Below, in pieces: positions 1-7,632 of a stretch of 19,399 bases of DNA. The position numbers and the translations under genes are program-made. Source of the DNA: Atribacteria bacterium SCGC AAA255-G05 (GTDB lineage Bacteria > Atribacterota > Phoenicimicrobiia > Phoenicimicrobiales > Phoenicimicrobiaceae); assembly GCA_000405605.1 (NCBI GenBank), contig ASPA01000020.1, forward strand, positions 569 to 19,967, in the 5' to 3' direction. How positions within the stretch are numbered: position 1 is the stretch's first letter; each line of letters starts with the position of its first letter. The notes under the pieces were generated by a model. It ran no database searches and had not been told where the DNA came from. It saw only the letters and a list, made by a program, of their open reading frames with translations.

Positions 1-99
1 ACCTTCCTCATTTATCTAAATAAGACAAATGAAACTTCACCTTATCTTACCTCATAGCCCTTTATTTAATCGGAAGAAAAATTGGCAGGATAATAGAGG

Positions 100-228
100 A
101 TAATAGGGACAGACACCTATTTATTAAATTTCTTCTTAGGCCTTCCTTTCGGCCTTAGCTTAAAAAACCTCTTAAGCTTCCCTTCAAATCTTTCTATAAG
201 ATGACAAATAGGTGTCCCTATTTATTCC
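100..228 (-). mobile_element. Internally deleted RAYT-type (Y1 transposase) element, remnant 1
   Basis: On the minus strand, an open frame from about 212 to a TAG at 117-119 encodes a basic peptide containing LIERFEGKLKRFF and ending RPKGRPKKKFNK. This is the typical basic GRP(K/R)K tail of REP-associated tyrosine transposases. The catalytic N-terminal part is absent. The piece is flanked by related ends: about 206-226 holds AAATAGG/CCTATTT around a 4-nt loop, and about 103-122 has AATAGG/CCTATT around GACAGACA. So this is a deletion derivative, not an active transposon. Its 5' boundary (GGAATAAATAGGGACAC on the minus strand) is nearly the same as that of the remnant at 8486-8710. Nothing recognisable was found at 1-99. 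Confidence 0.6.
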
Positions 229-589
229 ACACCCGTCCTTAAGGGTGTAACCTTCCAGACATTACGAGACCTCCGCAGGTCACGTACCTATCTTCCATAC
301 CATGCCGCCCGCACACACCTTGGTGCGATGAGTGGACTAGTAACGCCTTCGCCTCCATAGTACAGGATCGACCTTTCCTCATCTTTGGCCGACCGGTTCA
401 CAATTTTCTGTTACAGCCTGGTATTTCTCCGCAAGCCCTTCAGACTTCACCTCACGGTGAACGCCCTGCCCTTCGGTAATATTAACCGACCCCTGAGGCA
501 TTACCCCCAGGTCTTGGATACGAACCCCTCAAGTTGCGGGGTTCGGTAGGACTTTAACCTACCTGATAAGCACGCTGCTGCGCACACAC
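229..589 (-). ncRNA. Putative group II intron 5' region (domain I-like), truncated
   Basis: There is no long open frame. Read on the minus strand, the stretch starts near a GTGYG-type 5' boundary (GTGTGCG at 589-583 or GTGCG at 585-581), as group II introns do. It then packs many short hairpins: 545-563 (GGTAGG/CCTACC), 522-544 (GAACCCC/GGGGTTC) and 446-461 (TTCACC/GGTGAA closed by a GTGA GNRA tetraloop). The pattern and wording resemble domain I of bacterial introns that carry a reverse transcriptase. No reverse transcriptase and no domain V were found; the downstream side is cut by the RAYT remnant at 100-228. The family call rests on pattern memory and needs a covariance-model search. Confidence 0.35.
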
Positions 590-1025
590 TATAGGGCTAT
601 CCGACTCCCTGCTGGTTATTTGATATCCTCCCTTTGTATCGGTTGTTTATCATACTCACCTATTAGGAAGAATCAGCTGGGTCTCCCAGGTTGCCGTGAT
701 ATCATGGTGTAACATGCCTGGCTCTTTGACCCCAGGGAAGCCTTGCTCTTCTTGCCTTGGCGGAGGGCAAGATGTGGTCTTACGACTTGTACAGATCGTC
801 GACCTTCCCATTAGCGGACATTTCGGGGCTCAATCACAGAAATCTTAAGTAGAGACTTCATTTTTACAGGCCTATTACCTGACTGTCTACGCTTAAATCT
901 TATGGATTACTCCAAAAGACTCCAAGACTCGCAACTTACGATTCGGCTATAATCTTACCAGACAGGATTTCCACCTGCTAAATATCACGACCTAAGCCTG
1001 GCCGCACGTAGAACCGTCCCCTATG
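590..1025 (-). other. GC-richer structured non-coding stretch, function unknown
   Basis: This lies between the stop of the E2-E1-JAB gene and the putative intron 5' end. It is clearly richer in GC than the neighbouring genes and has no credible coding frame. One minus-strand frame reads LHHDITATWETQLILPNR then stops, similar to the meaningless leader peptides often predicted ahead of group II intron reverse transcriptases. Small hairpins are present, for example CTGGG/CCCAG at 677-689 with a 3-nt loop. It could be the 5' exon or leader of the intron-like element, part of the same retroelement, or a separate structured RNA. I cannot decide between these. Confidence 0.3.
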
Positions 1026-3407
1026 TCACGTTAAATCTGATTCACTATCAATAATATGAAGTGGTAATCTAATGCATGGACTATTTTTATTATGGATTGT
1101 AAGGGCAAAACCTTCTGATGGGGACAAAATTATTAAAATAGGTAAATCTATTCGATAATTTGCTTGTTCTGCAATTTGCGTTAAACTCTTGATATCTAGA
1201 CCGCTAGGCGAATTCGTACCTTGTGGATGATAATGCCATTCACCTAAATAGAGTCCTCTTTTGCCTAATTCTTTGATAGCCCTTTCTAACTCTTTTTGGC
1301 AATATTCTTTGTCTTTTAAAAAATAATCAGATTTTATTATAGCTTTTGGACCAGCACTTGTAGCCCTTAATATTACATATTCCCCTTTTGTATTAATATA
1401 ACCAATTAATATACCACCAGTCTCTAAATTATACGAACTTTTTACCTTATTTTTCATAAATTTATACACTTCTTTTAGAATCAAAACATTCTTACTTTCT
1501 AATTTTTTACAGATTGGACAATCCGGGTGTGGTGGAATAAATTGACTTTTTATTATCCCCCAACTATTACTATCAAGCTTTAATTTGCTTAATGATTCAC
1601 TACTCCAAATCCAATGATTTTTATCTAAATTTTTGCCTTCTAAATAATCGATTACAATTCTCGAAGTAATCGAAGATATTAACTTTGAATCTGCTGCACT
1701 CGCAGGCCTAACTGGATTATTACACTCGTTTGTAAGTTCAGGTAAATTTTTATCTTCTTCAATATCTAGAAAAATATCATTTTTTTCTCTACTATATAGA
1801 GATAAACAATTCTTACAAGCATCTTTTTGAGGATCTATCCTGAAAATACGGGCAGCTTTTCCACCACGTAATGCTCTACAATAAAAAATAACATTTCCCT
1901 TTTCTACCGCTCTTTCATTTAAATAGGATTCAACATTGTCATCAGCTATGCTTGAAATACCAATATAACCTTCTGGTAAATACCTACTAATCTCTTTCGT
2001 CGTAATGTCAATGATATCAAAAGAGATATCGACGAATGGATTGTGTAATATTAGATGTTCTACCATTCCTAATGCTTTTGGATAGCCAGTTCTTGTAATT
2101 CCCAAACAATGTCTAATTGCATTATGAGCATGCAATAATTCCTTATCAACTAAAAAAATTTTACCAATGCCTGCTTTAGCTAAAGAATCAGCAATTTCAG
2201 AACCAAGGGCTCCACATCCAATTACAGAGATACTTTTATCCTTTAACACTGAACGATTTGCTCTTCCTTCATTCCTCATATGAAAATATTTTTCAGTGAA
2301 ATATTCCTGATAAACTGCTTTAACAGAATACTTATTAAAACGTTCAATAAACTCTTTATTGCTAATGTTAGTATTACCCAAAATAGTAACAATATTCCCT
2401 TTTTTTAATTTGAAAATTTGCCAGTCCTTTTGTTGTCTTCTTCCGGGAAATCGCAAACCAATATAAATTACATCATATGCTTTTTGTATTGGTACTTTTA
2501 ATACTTTTATTAACTCATCAAATCCTTTTTTTAAATTACTATTTCCAATATAAAAAGCTAATTTAGATGATTTTGTAAAAGGCTCAGGTTCCTGAGAAAT
2601 ATCCCACCAGTATCCTTCAATCACTTCTCCTTGATCAATATATTGCTGTATTTTTGGATTCTTTTTATTAGAAATGAATTTTAATAAATTATCCGGTAAA
2701 TCGCTAAAAAGAGTCCGTTCTTTCTTCCAGTATATTTTTGGTGGTAAAATAACTCCAGAATTATTTTCTCCTAAAATAATAATTCCCATATATATTTTTT
2801 TAAATAGATTAATTTGTAGAAGATTTAGTATCAAAATACTTGGTAAGCTTGCATAAAAAAGACCTTTAACAATATCCACATCAAAAAATGTATCAGGTAA
2901 CAGAAATTCTATTTTATCGTCTTTATTTCTAAAATGTGCATATAATTCTACCTCTATACTGTCTTTTGGAATTCGTCCTGAAAACCATATCCTTAATCGT
3001 TTAATTATATCTTTAATGGGATAAAACTCTGCATTATCACTGTGTAAATCCCCTGTTGTAACAAAGCAGATACTACCGTCTCCATTTTGGTGTCTTCGGT
3101 TAAAATACATTATATATTCCTGAACAGCCTCTGCAATTTCTTTCGGAGATTTTTGAGAATATTTTTCTACAACATCTGCATCTAAGATTTTCTTCAATAC
3201 ATAAATTGTCGGAGGAATATATGGAGTTGCATCAGGAAAAACAATTAGAATAGGAAAATATTTTGTTTCTTCTTTGTGTACTATAATTTCACCAACAGAA
3301 ATTAACGTTCTATCAATAAATTGGTATTTTTCTTTGTAAATTGTATTGTTTAAAAGCTCTAACGATTCAGAATAGAGCCACATAGGATGTTTAGAAAACC
3401 AATTCAT
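1026..3407 (-). CDS. E2-E1-JAB triple-fusion ubiquitin-like conjugation/deconjugation protein
   Basis: This 793-residue protein joins three modules. Residues 1-160 are E2-like: FPDATPYIPP at 57-66 matches the E2 'FP..YP..PP' strand, and HQNGDGSICF at 106-115 gives candidate catalytic Cys114. Residues about 385-600 are an E1/ThiF adenylating domain: GCGALGS at 397-403 binds nucleotide, Asp421 follows, and Cys562 in NECNNP is a candidate thioester cysteine. C531/C534 and C630/C633 could bind zinc. Residues about 640-780 are a JAB/JAMM isopeptidase: Glu662 (ETGG) and H725-x-H727-x7-S735-x2-D738, all metal ligands present. By family knowledge the protein would activate, transfer and remove a ubiquitin-like or protein C-terminal substrate, as Cap2 and Cap3 do in type II CBASS, but here in one chain. 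It is the last gene of a three-gene operon, overlapping the preceding stop by ATGA; GGGGAT precedes the ATG. The substrate is not evident. Confidence 0.88.
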   Translation of the reverse strand: MNWFSKHPMWLYSESLELLNNTIYKEKYQFIDRTLISVGEIIVHKEETKYFPILIVFPDATPYIPPTIYVLKKILDADVVEKYSQKSPKEIAEAVQEYIMYFNRRHQNGDGSICFVTTGDLHSDNAEFYPIKDIIKRLRIWFSGRIPKDSIEVELYAHFRNKDDKIEFLLPDTFFDVDIVKGLFYASLPSILILNLLQINLFKKIYMGIIILGENNSGVILPPKIYWKKERTLFSDLPDNLLKFISNKKNPKIQQYIDQGEVIEGYWWDISQEPEPFTKSSKLAFYIGNSNLKKGFDELIKVLKVPIQKAYDVIYIGLRFPGRRQQKDWQIFKLKKGNIVTILGNTNISNKEFIERFNKYSVKAVYQEYFTEKYFHMRNEGRANRSVLKDKSISVIGCGALGSEIADSLAKAGIGKIFLVDKELLHAHNAIRHCLGITRTGYPKALGMVEHLILHNPFVDISFDIIDITTKEISRYLPEGYIGISSIADDNVESYLNERAVEKGNVIFYCRALRGGKAARIFRIDPQKDACKNCLSLYSREKNDIFLDIEEDKNLPELTNECNNPVRPASAADSKLISSITSRIVIDYLEGKNLDKNHWIWSSESLSKLKLDSNSWGIIKSQFIPPHPDCPICKKLESKNVLILKEVYKFMKNKVKSSYNLETGGILIGYINTKGEYVILRATSAGPKAIIKSDYFLKDKEYCQKELERAIKELGKRGLYLGEWHYHPQGTNSPSGLDIKSLTQIAEQANYRIDLPILIILSPSEGFALTIHNKNSPCIRLPLHIIDSESDLT

Positions 3408-4471
3408 TTTCTTATCCCCATAGGTTTATTATCTATTTTTGTAGTAACTCCGGTGTAAATCTTCTTCTCTTCATCATTTTCTGTTTTACTATTAGATAAA
3501 CAATATTCTTTTACTAATTCATCATCTGGATATAAATCAATATCACCATCTTCTGTTATATCCACAATTATACACTCCCTTTTTTTACCTAAATGATGTA
3601 CTTTATCTTCACTTACCTTCTTTATATAAAGATCCATAGCCTCTTTATCAGGGTGGCCATGTTTACTCTCTTTACTTTTGGGAGCACTTACTATTATATG
3701 CATTGGATTAATTTTATTTAGGTGCTCTAAATATGGTTCTTCATCTTCCGGATCTCCTTTCCAAAAGAAAGAATTCGAACCATGGTGCGCTGCACTTAAT
3801 ACATAAGATTCTAACCTATCTTTATGATATTCAGTAATATGTACTGTCCAAGCATTATAATCTGCGTCTCCTGTAATTAATATCTGTTTTTCCCTTTTAC
3901 CATATTTAAACCTAATCACACCACACTGTTCGTGAATCCTTTTATATCTCTCTTCGGGCTTCTCATCTTCAATTTCCTCTGAAACATAATCAGCTGGTGC
4001 GAGCACATTGTAATCAATATCTCCTAATTTTATTTTCTCTTCGTCCAATTTATTCTCTTCTCTACTACCTCTAAGACGAAAAACATTTTGTTCTCCTAAC
4101 TCTTTCATAACATATTCTAACTCTTTATATACTTCTTTATGTTCGCCTCCAGGCTTATGACCAGAATGCCATAATTGTTCTATCCCAACTTCATTGTAGA
4201 TATCTTTAATGCCTGTTAAGTGATCTTTATGCGGATGGGTATTAATATAAACATCTAACTTTCTATCTTCATCTTTAAATAGATCTTTAAGAAGTTTAAC
4301 TATATTTATACCTCCCAAAGAATCATCTTGATTTGAATCAACCAAAACAAACTTATGCTCTTCTTCACTAGGAACAACTAAAAGTGTTGAATCACCTTGC
4401 CCAACATAAAGAAAAATTATTCTTAAAACGCCTTTCTCTGGAATAATAATTTCCTTAGCTTTGTTTCCCAT
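3404..4471 (-). CDS. ComEC-like metallo-beta-lactamase-fold hydrolase
   Basis: This 355-residue protein has the motifs of a metallo-beta-lactamase fold close to the C-terminal domain of ComEC/Rec2. They are VGQGDSTLL at 23-31, the metal-binding THPHKDHLTG at 78-87 (HxHxDH), TGDAD at 200-204, AAHHGS at 227-232, and a late HGHP motif near residue 290. No signal peptide or membrane segment is seen, so it should be cytosolic. ComEC-type domains are linked to nucleic-acid or phosphodiester cleavage; a nuclease or effector role here is inference. Its start overlaps the preceding gene by 17 bases, and an AGGAGGT ribosome binding site sits inside that gene's end. It overlaps the E2-E1-JAB gene by 4 bases, so tight co-expression is expected. 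All metal ligands look intact. Confidence 0.85.
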   Translation of the reverse strand: MGNKAKEIIIPEKGVLRIIFLYVGQGDSTLLVVPSEEEHKFVLVDSNQDDSLGGINIVKLLKDLFKDEDRKLDVYINTHPHKDHLTGIKDIYNEVGIEQLWHSGHKPGGEHKEVYKELEYVMKELGEQNVFRLRGSREENKLDEEKIKLGDIDYNVLAPADYVSEEIEDEKPEERYKRIHEQCGVIRFKYGKREKQILITGDADYNAWTVHITEYHKDRLESYVLSAAHHGSNSFFWKGDPEDEEPYLEHLNKINPMHIIVSAPKSKESKHGHPDKEAMDLYIKKVSEDKVHHLGKKRECIIVDITEDGDIDLYPDDELVKEYCLSNSKTENDEEKKIYTGVTTKIDNKPMGIRK

Positions 4472-5204
4472 ACTTGATACCTCCTAAATAATAAATATAC
4501 ATAGAATTAAATGTCTGCTCTACATGCAGTTCTCCCCGTTGTCTCGCTCTATCTATAAAGCAACTCGTTAAATAAAAGAAAAAAATCATTAATAAAAATG
4601 GAATCAATAAATCTTCTTTTATAAATTCCCAAGAACATGCGCCCCAATTTTCTAAAATCTTAATTACGGATTGGACTAAAAATAAAAGTGCACTGCAAAA
4701 ACAAGTTGCCGATAATCCTCGAAAAAAATTGTAATATACATTTGCCGTAGTGGCTCTTTCGTTTATTTCTGCATTATTTATTAAAGAATATGCCTTTCTA
4801 TAAATAGAATGGCTCAGTTTTCTTGCCTCTTCAGTGTTAGAATCCAATTTCTTTAATTCTTCTTGACTATATTTAAAGCTTTCCATTGCCATCTTTAGAA
4901 ATTTTAACCTATCTATTTCATCACAGAACTTATTGTTTTTTATCATAAATTGTTCTGAAACAAATGCCCCATTCCAATATTTTCTCTTAATCTTGGGTTC
5001 TATTATCTGTTTGGATTTATATTGGATAAAATGACCTAATACGAAAGCTATTATTATGAATCCTAGAGTATCTGTAAATGTATTAAATGTAGTTAAATAA
5101 GCCAATATACCTATACTTTTAGCTAATAAAATAAATGACCAAATTAATATGGCACCGGGTATAAAGTAACAAATAAAATCAAAATAAGTAAATTTATTAC
5201 TCAT
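4455..5204 (-). CDS. Four-TM membrane protein, first gene of the E2-E1-JAB operon
   Basis: I do not recognise a named family. The 249-residue protein has hydrophobic segments at about 10-29 (ICYFIPGAILIWSFILL), 46-63, 158-180 and 197-216. A charged middle part of about 90 residues (64-155), rich in Lys, Glu and Arg, is probably cytosolic. The short tail after TM4 is basic (RARQRG). Such an arrangement fits a membrane-anchored sensor or a pore-type effector, but there is no direct evidence for either. It begins with an ATG preceded by AAAGGA. It is the first of three overlapping genes, so its role should be tied to the hydrolase and to the E2-E1-JAB enzyme, possibly as a conjugation target or an output. 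Confidence 0.75.
   Translation of the reverse strand: MSNKFTYFDFICYFIPGAILIWSFILLAKSIGILAYLTTFNTFTDTLGFIIIAFVLGHFIQYKSKQIIEPKIKRKYWNGAFVSEQFMIKNNKFCDEIDRLKFLKMAMESFKYSQEELKKLDSNTEEARKLSHSIYRKAYSLINNAEINERATTANVYYNFFRGLSATCFCSALLFLVQSVIKILENWGACSWEFIKEDLLIPFLLMIFFFYLTSCFIDRARQRGELHVEQTFNSMYIYYLGGIKYGKQS
4479..4485 (-). promoter_or_regulatory. Strong ribosome binding site inside upstream gene
   Basis: AGGAGGT on the minus strand lies 7 bases before the ATG at 4471 of the metallo-beta-lactamase gene. It is embedded in the last codons of the membrane-protein gene, where it encodes the Gly-Gly at residues 241-242. It fixes the start of the downstream gene and supports translational coupling. Confidence 0.8.
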
Positions 5205-5268
5205 ATTCTAATCCTTTCTAATTTATTCTGCCACTTTCTCATAAAAATGCAAAGGATCTAAAATAAGT

Positions 5269-5395
5269 GGGGTCTGCTCTTAACATTTGACATATTGTAT
5301 TTTTTTAAAATATAATTACCAGGGTGGGTCAAATCTTTATTGTTGACAAATTAGATTTATTTAATTGTCAACAATAAAGATTTGACCCTGACCCC
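5269..5395. repeat. Palindromic mobile element (MITE/REP-like) with 24-bp perfect hairpin
   Basis: The 127-bp unit is bounded by GGGGTC (5269-5274) and GACCCC (5390-5395). Inside, 5326-5349 and 5365-5388 form a perfect 24-bp inverted repeat around a 15-nt AT-rich loop. The outer left part (GTCTGCTCTTAACATTTGAC) looks like the end sequence of RAYT or IS200-type elements. It encodes nothing. It overlaps the last codons of the DUF262 gene, so it inserted there. The hairpin could also stop transcription from the DUF262 gene before the E2-E1-JAB operon, though no T-run follows it on the minus strand. Confidence 0.8.
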
Positions 5396-6768
5396 TTTAT
5401 ATTAAAATACGGACTGCTAGCAACTGATGTATTCATTTGTTGAGGCAAGCCTGCATTCCAAAATGCATCTGATAATTCAGCAGCCTCTACATCTTCTATA
5501 TATTTATCAATACCTATTTCATTAATTCGTTTTATATCAAAATCAAAGGATGACTCTGGTGAACTTGAATAGCGTCTGGTTAGTATTGACATTACAAACC
5601 ATCTACGTATATATGATTCTATTTTACCGGGATTAACTTCTTGATATTTTATTACAAGATAAATAATATAAGCAAAATTTAAAGTGTTCTGCGAACGAAT
5701 CATGGAGGAATCTACAAATCCAGCTGAACGAATAATCATAACAAATTTCTTAAAATTCGTTTCATTCATAAAAGCAAAGATACCTTCTTTAAGTTTGTTA
5801 AAAGATTCTTCTGCAATTGACTCTTCATAATCCCGGGTTACAAAATTCCTTCCTGATAACAAAGCTACTAAATCTGCCAATCGGCCCCTCTTAAACTTTG
5901 AGGTAAAAGCAACTCTTAACATATCCGTATAAGACGGATCATATAAATCATCATTTTCGTTTTTTAGCCATGTCATTTTTTGAAAATATTCTGTCTTGGT
6001 AAATTCTTGGTCTATATCTGCAAGCTGTGGATAAAATTCGGGAGCAATCGCCAGATGGCAAAAATAATCAATGCATTTTCGTAATTCATTGCCTCCATAA
6101 ATTTCATTAGCTGCAATTTTTGACATTGCAAAATCAGCTTGACTAAGAATGGCACCTTGCGAATTAATACGAATAAATATTTCCGTAACAGTCTCAATGT
6201 CTAAGTCAGAATTTAGTTCAATCAATCCAATTTGATTATTAACGACATCTCGCAATGATTCAATACTCTCGTAAATATCATCCTGATCGCTTTCTCCGTT
6301 TTTCTCACAATACTCTTTGACAAGTCTCGAAACTTTAACTTCAGGAGAAAAAATTTTTGATATATCAGCTACCCAAGATTTATCTTTACGAATAGCAGGA
6401 TTAGACACTTCAAATTTACGCTCAATTGGGTGAAATGCGATAGTTATTTTTACCCTCCTATAATCTTTATCAATTATATATTCTCCAAGTAAGGCTGCCA
6501 TTAATGCAGTTACTCGTTGCTGGCCATCAATAAGTATCTTTTTTCCTTTTGATCTGGTCCCATCCTTAAGTCTCACAGAAGGATTGTGCCAAGCAATCAA
6601 ATAACCAATCGGATATCCTTCGTATAATGAATCAATAAGGTCACGAACTTTCGTTGCATTCCAAACAAAAGGACGTTGGATTTCTGGTATGGCAATTTCA
6701 TTTGATTTAATGTCAACTAGCAATGCTTGAATCGGTCTTTGGTTTACTGAATATCTATGGATTAACAT
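5368..6768 (-). CDS. DUF262 (GmrSD N-terminal-like) protein, 3' end truncated by a palindromic element
   Basis: DUF262 motifs are clear: IPEIQRPFVW at 27-36, DGQQR at 81-85, and FIRINSQG at 198-205. This ParB/Srx-related fold binds and hydrolyses NTP in GmrSD-type (type IV) modification-dependent restriction enzymes and related defence proteins. The 466-residue protein runs normally to about residue 456 (SSPYFN). It then ends in nine residues, KGSGSNLYC, encoded by the mobile element at 5269-5395; the stop lies inside the hairpin arm. Relatives usually continue from SPYFN into a segment with a GDIHH-type histidine motif, an HNH-like region. That part is missing here and was not found further downstream, so nuclease function is probably lost. 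The ATG is supported by AGAGGTG. It is unclear whether the remnant is active. Confidence 0.85.
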   Translation of the reverse strand: MLIHRYSVNQRPIQALLVDIKSNEIAIPEIQRPFVWNATKVRDLIDSLYEGYPIGYLIAWHNPSVRLKDGTRSKGKKILIDGQQRVTALMAALLGEYIIDKDYRRVKITIAFHPIERKFEVSNPAIRKDKSWVADISKIFSPEVKVSRLVKEYCEKNGESDQDDIYESIESLRDVVNNQIGLIELNSDLDIETVTEIFIRINSQGAILSQADFAMSKIAANEIYGGNELRKCIDYFCHLAIAPEFYPQLADIDQEFTKTEYFQKMTWLKNENDDLYDPSYTDMLRVAFTSKFKRGRLADLVALLSGRNFVTRDYEESIAEESFNKLKEGIFAFMNETNFKKFVMIIRSAGFVDSSMIRSQNTLNFAYIIYLVIKYQEVNPGKIESYIRRWFVMSILTRRYSSSPESSFDFDIKRINEIGIDKYIEDVEAAELSDAFWNAGLPQQMNTSVASSPYFNIKGSGSNLYC

Positions 6769-6794
6769 ATTACACCTCTTTTTATTATTTTAAA

Positions 6795-6977
6795 TAGGAC
6801 CACATCCTATTTTTTCTATGGTTTAGCTTTCCGTTTTACGAGGTCTTCCTTTAAGACGTCTATCTATAGTAATGCCTAAAGCTTCAACTATCTGGATAAG
6901 AAACTTCTCAGACCTCATAGATTTTCTCCGCTAAAAGTTACCGAATTATTGACTTGGTACACCTTCCCTATTTATTA
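6795..6977 (-). mobile_element. RAYT transposase 3' remnant, remnant 2
   Basis: On the minus strand a frame ending at 6823 encodes RSEKFLIQIVEALGITIDR followed by RLKGRPRKTES and a stop. This is the C-terminal signature of REP-associated tyrosine transposases (GS..F....E.LG..I.RRLKGRPRK). The frame is broken further upstream by a TAG and a one-base indel relative to the copy at 8486, and the catalytic part is missing. One edge carries the short palindrome AGGACCACATCCT and the other ends in AATAAATAGGGAAGG. About 165 bp are closely similar to 8486-8651. It lies between the exonuclease and DUF262 genes and disrupts neither. Confidence 0.65.
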
Positions 6978-6995
6978 TTAATTTATTTCACAACT

Positions 6996-7628
6996 TTAAT
7001 AACTGTATACATCCCCATAACCAAGAATATCTAACTGTACCCTTGCTGGAATATGAGCAAAGCATAAATGAGCAAGTTCTAGAAGATTCTTAGATTTTAA
7101 CTCCCCTTCTAATACACTTAAAAGTTGTAGTAGATACATTACATCATTCACTGCATAGCTTATCTGTTTTTCTGTTATCTCATCGGATATCCAATTAGAA
7201 AGTTGCTCATGTTTACTAATTTCTATCCCTAAATACTTTTTTAATATTGGCTTAAGACTATGTTTATTTTTGTTTATCACATCAAGCAATTTTACCGCAA
7301 TCTTTGTACAAGCAATGTTTTGAGGCAGTACCTTCCAATAGTAGCTCATAAACCGCAAATCAAACATCGCATGATGAAACACTTTCCGTATTGAAGTATC
7401 TAATAACAATAACCGCAATTTTTCTGGTGGAGTATCATCAATTCTTATAATTGCCGCGGGTCTATTGGGAACATAAAGTTGGCAAATTCCAATCTTGTCA
7501 TTATGCCAATCTAAGCCTGTTGTTTCAATATCCCAAGCAATGGTTTTAACCATATGCACGTAATCATAATATTTATCTGGAATATCATGGTCATATAATA
7601 CTATATTTTTAGAATGTGAACGATACAT
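6996..7628 (-). CDS. RNase D-like 3'-5' exonuclease (DEDDy)
   Basis: The three DEDDy exonuclease motifs are complete: WDIETTGLD with Asp33 and Glu35, HHAMFDLRFM with Asp90, and YAVNDVMYL with Tyr158 and Asp162 (Y-x3-D). At 210 residues it is the exonuclease domain alone, without the HRDC domains of full RNase D. Expected activity is removal of nucleotides from RNA (or DNA) 3' ends with two metal ions. I chose the ATG at 7628 because AAGGAGGA sits 11 bases upstream and it begins just after the stop of the membrane-protein gene. A longer GTG start at 7670 would overlap that gene by 38 bases and has no clear ribosome site. The two genes probably form one transcript. Confidence 0.85.
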   Translation of the reverse strand: MYRSHSKNIVLYDHDIPDKYYDYVHMVKTIAWDIETTGLDWHNDKIGICQLYVPNRPAAIIRIDDTPPEKLRLLLLDTSIRKVFHHAMFDLRFMSYYWKVLPQNIACTKIAVKLLDVINKNKHSLKPILKKYLGIEISKHEQLSNWISDEITEKQISYAVNDVMYLLQLLSVLEGELKSKNLLELAHLCFAHIPARVQLDILGYGDVYSY

Positions 7629-7632
7629 TGGA

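Noticed and set aside
100..228. CRISPR array from repeated AATAGGGACA-like strings.
   Set aside because: The copies are inverted ends of RAYT remnants at irregular spacing, not direct repeats with spacers.
229..1025. rRNA or tRNA genes in the GC-richer block.
   Set aside because: No tRNA cloverleaf and no conserved 16S/23S segments could be recognised on either strand.
4479..4484. Leu-Gly-Gly near the C-terminus of the TM protein, like a ubiquitin-type tail that a JAB peptidase might expose.
   Set aside because: These codons are the AGGAGGT ribosome binding site of the next gene, which explains the Gly-Gly; the C-terminal tail of the hydrolase (PMGIRK) likewise overlaps the GGGGAT site before the E2-E1-JAB gene.
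1026..5204. Type II CBASS assignment for the E2-E1-JAB operon.
   Set aside because: No CD-NTase or typical CBASS effector is encoded; E2, E1 and JAB are fused, and the partner is a metallo-beta-lactamase-fold protein.
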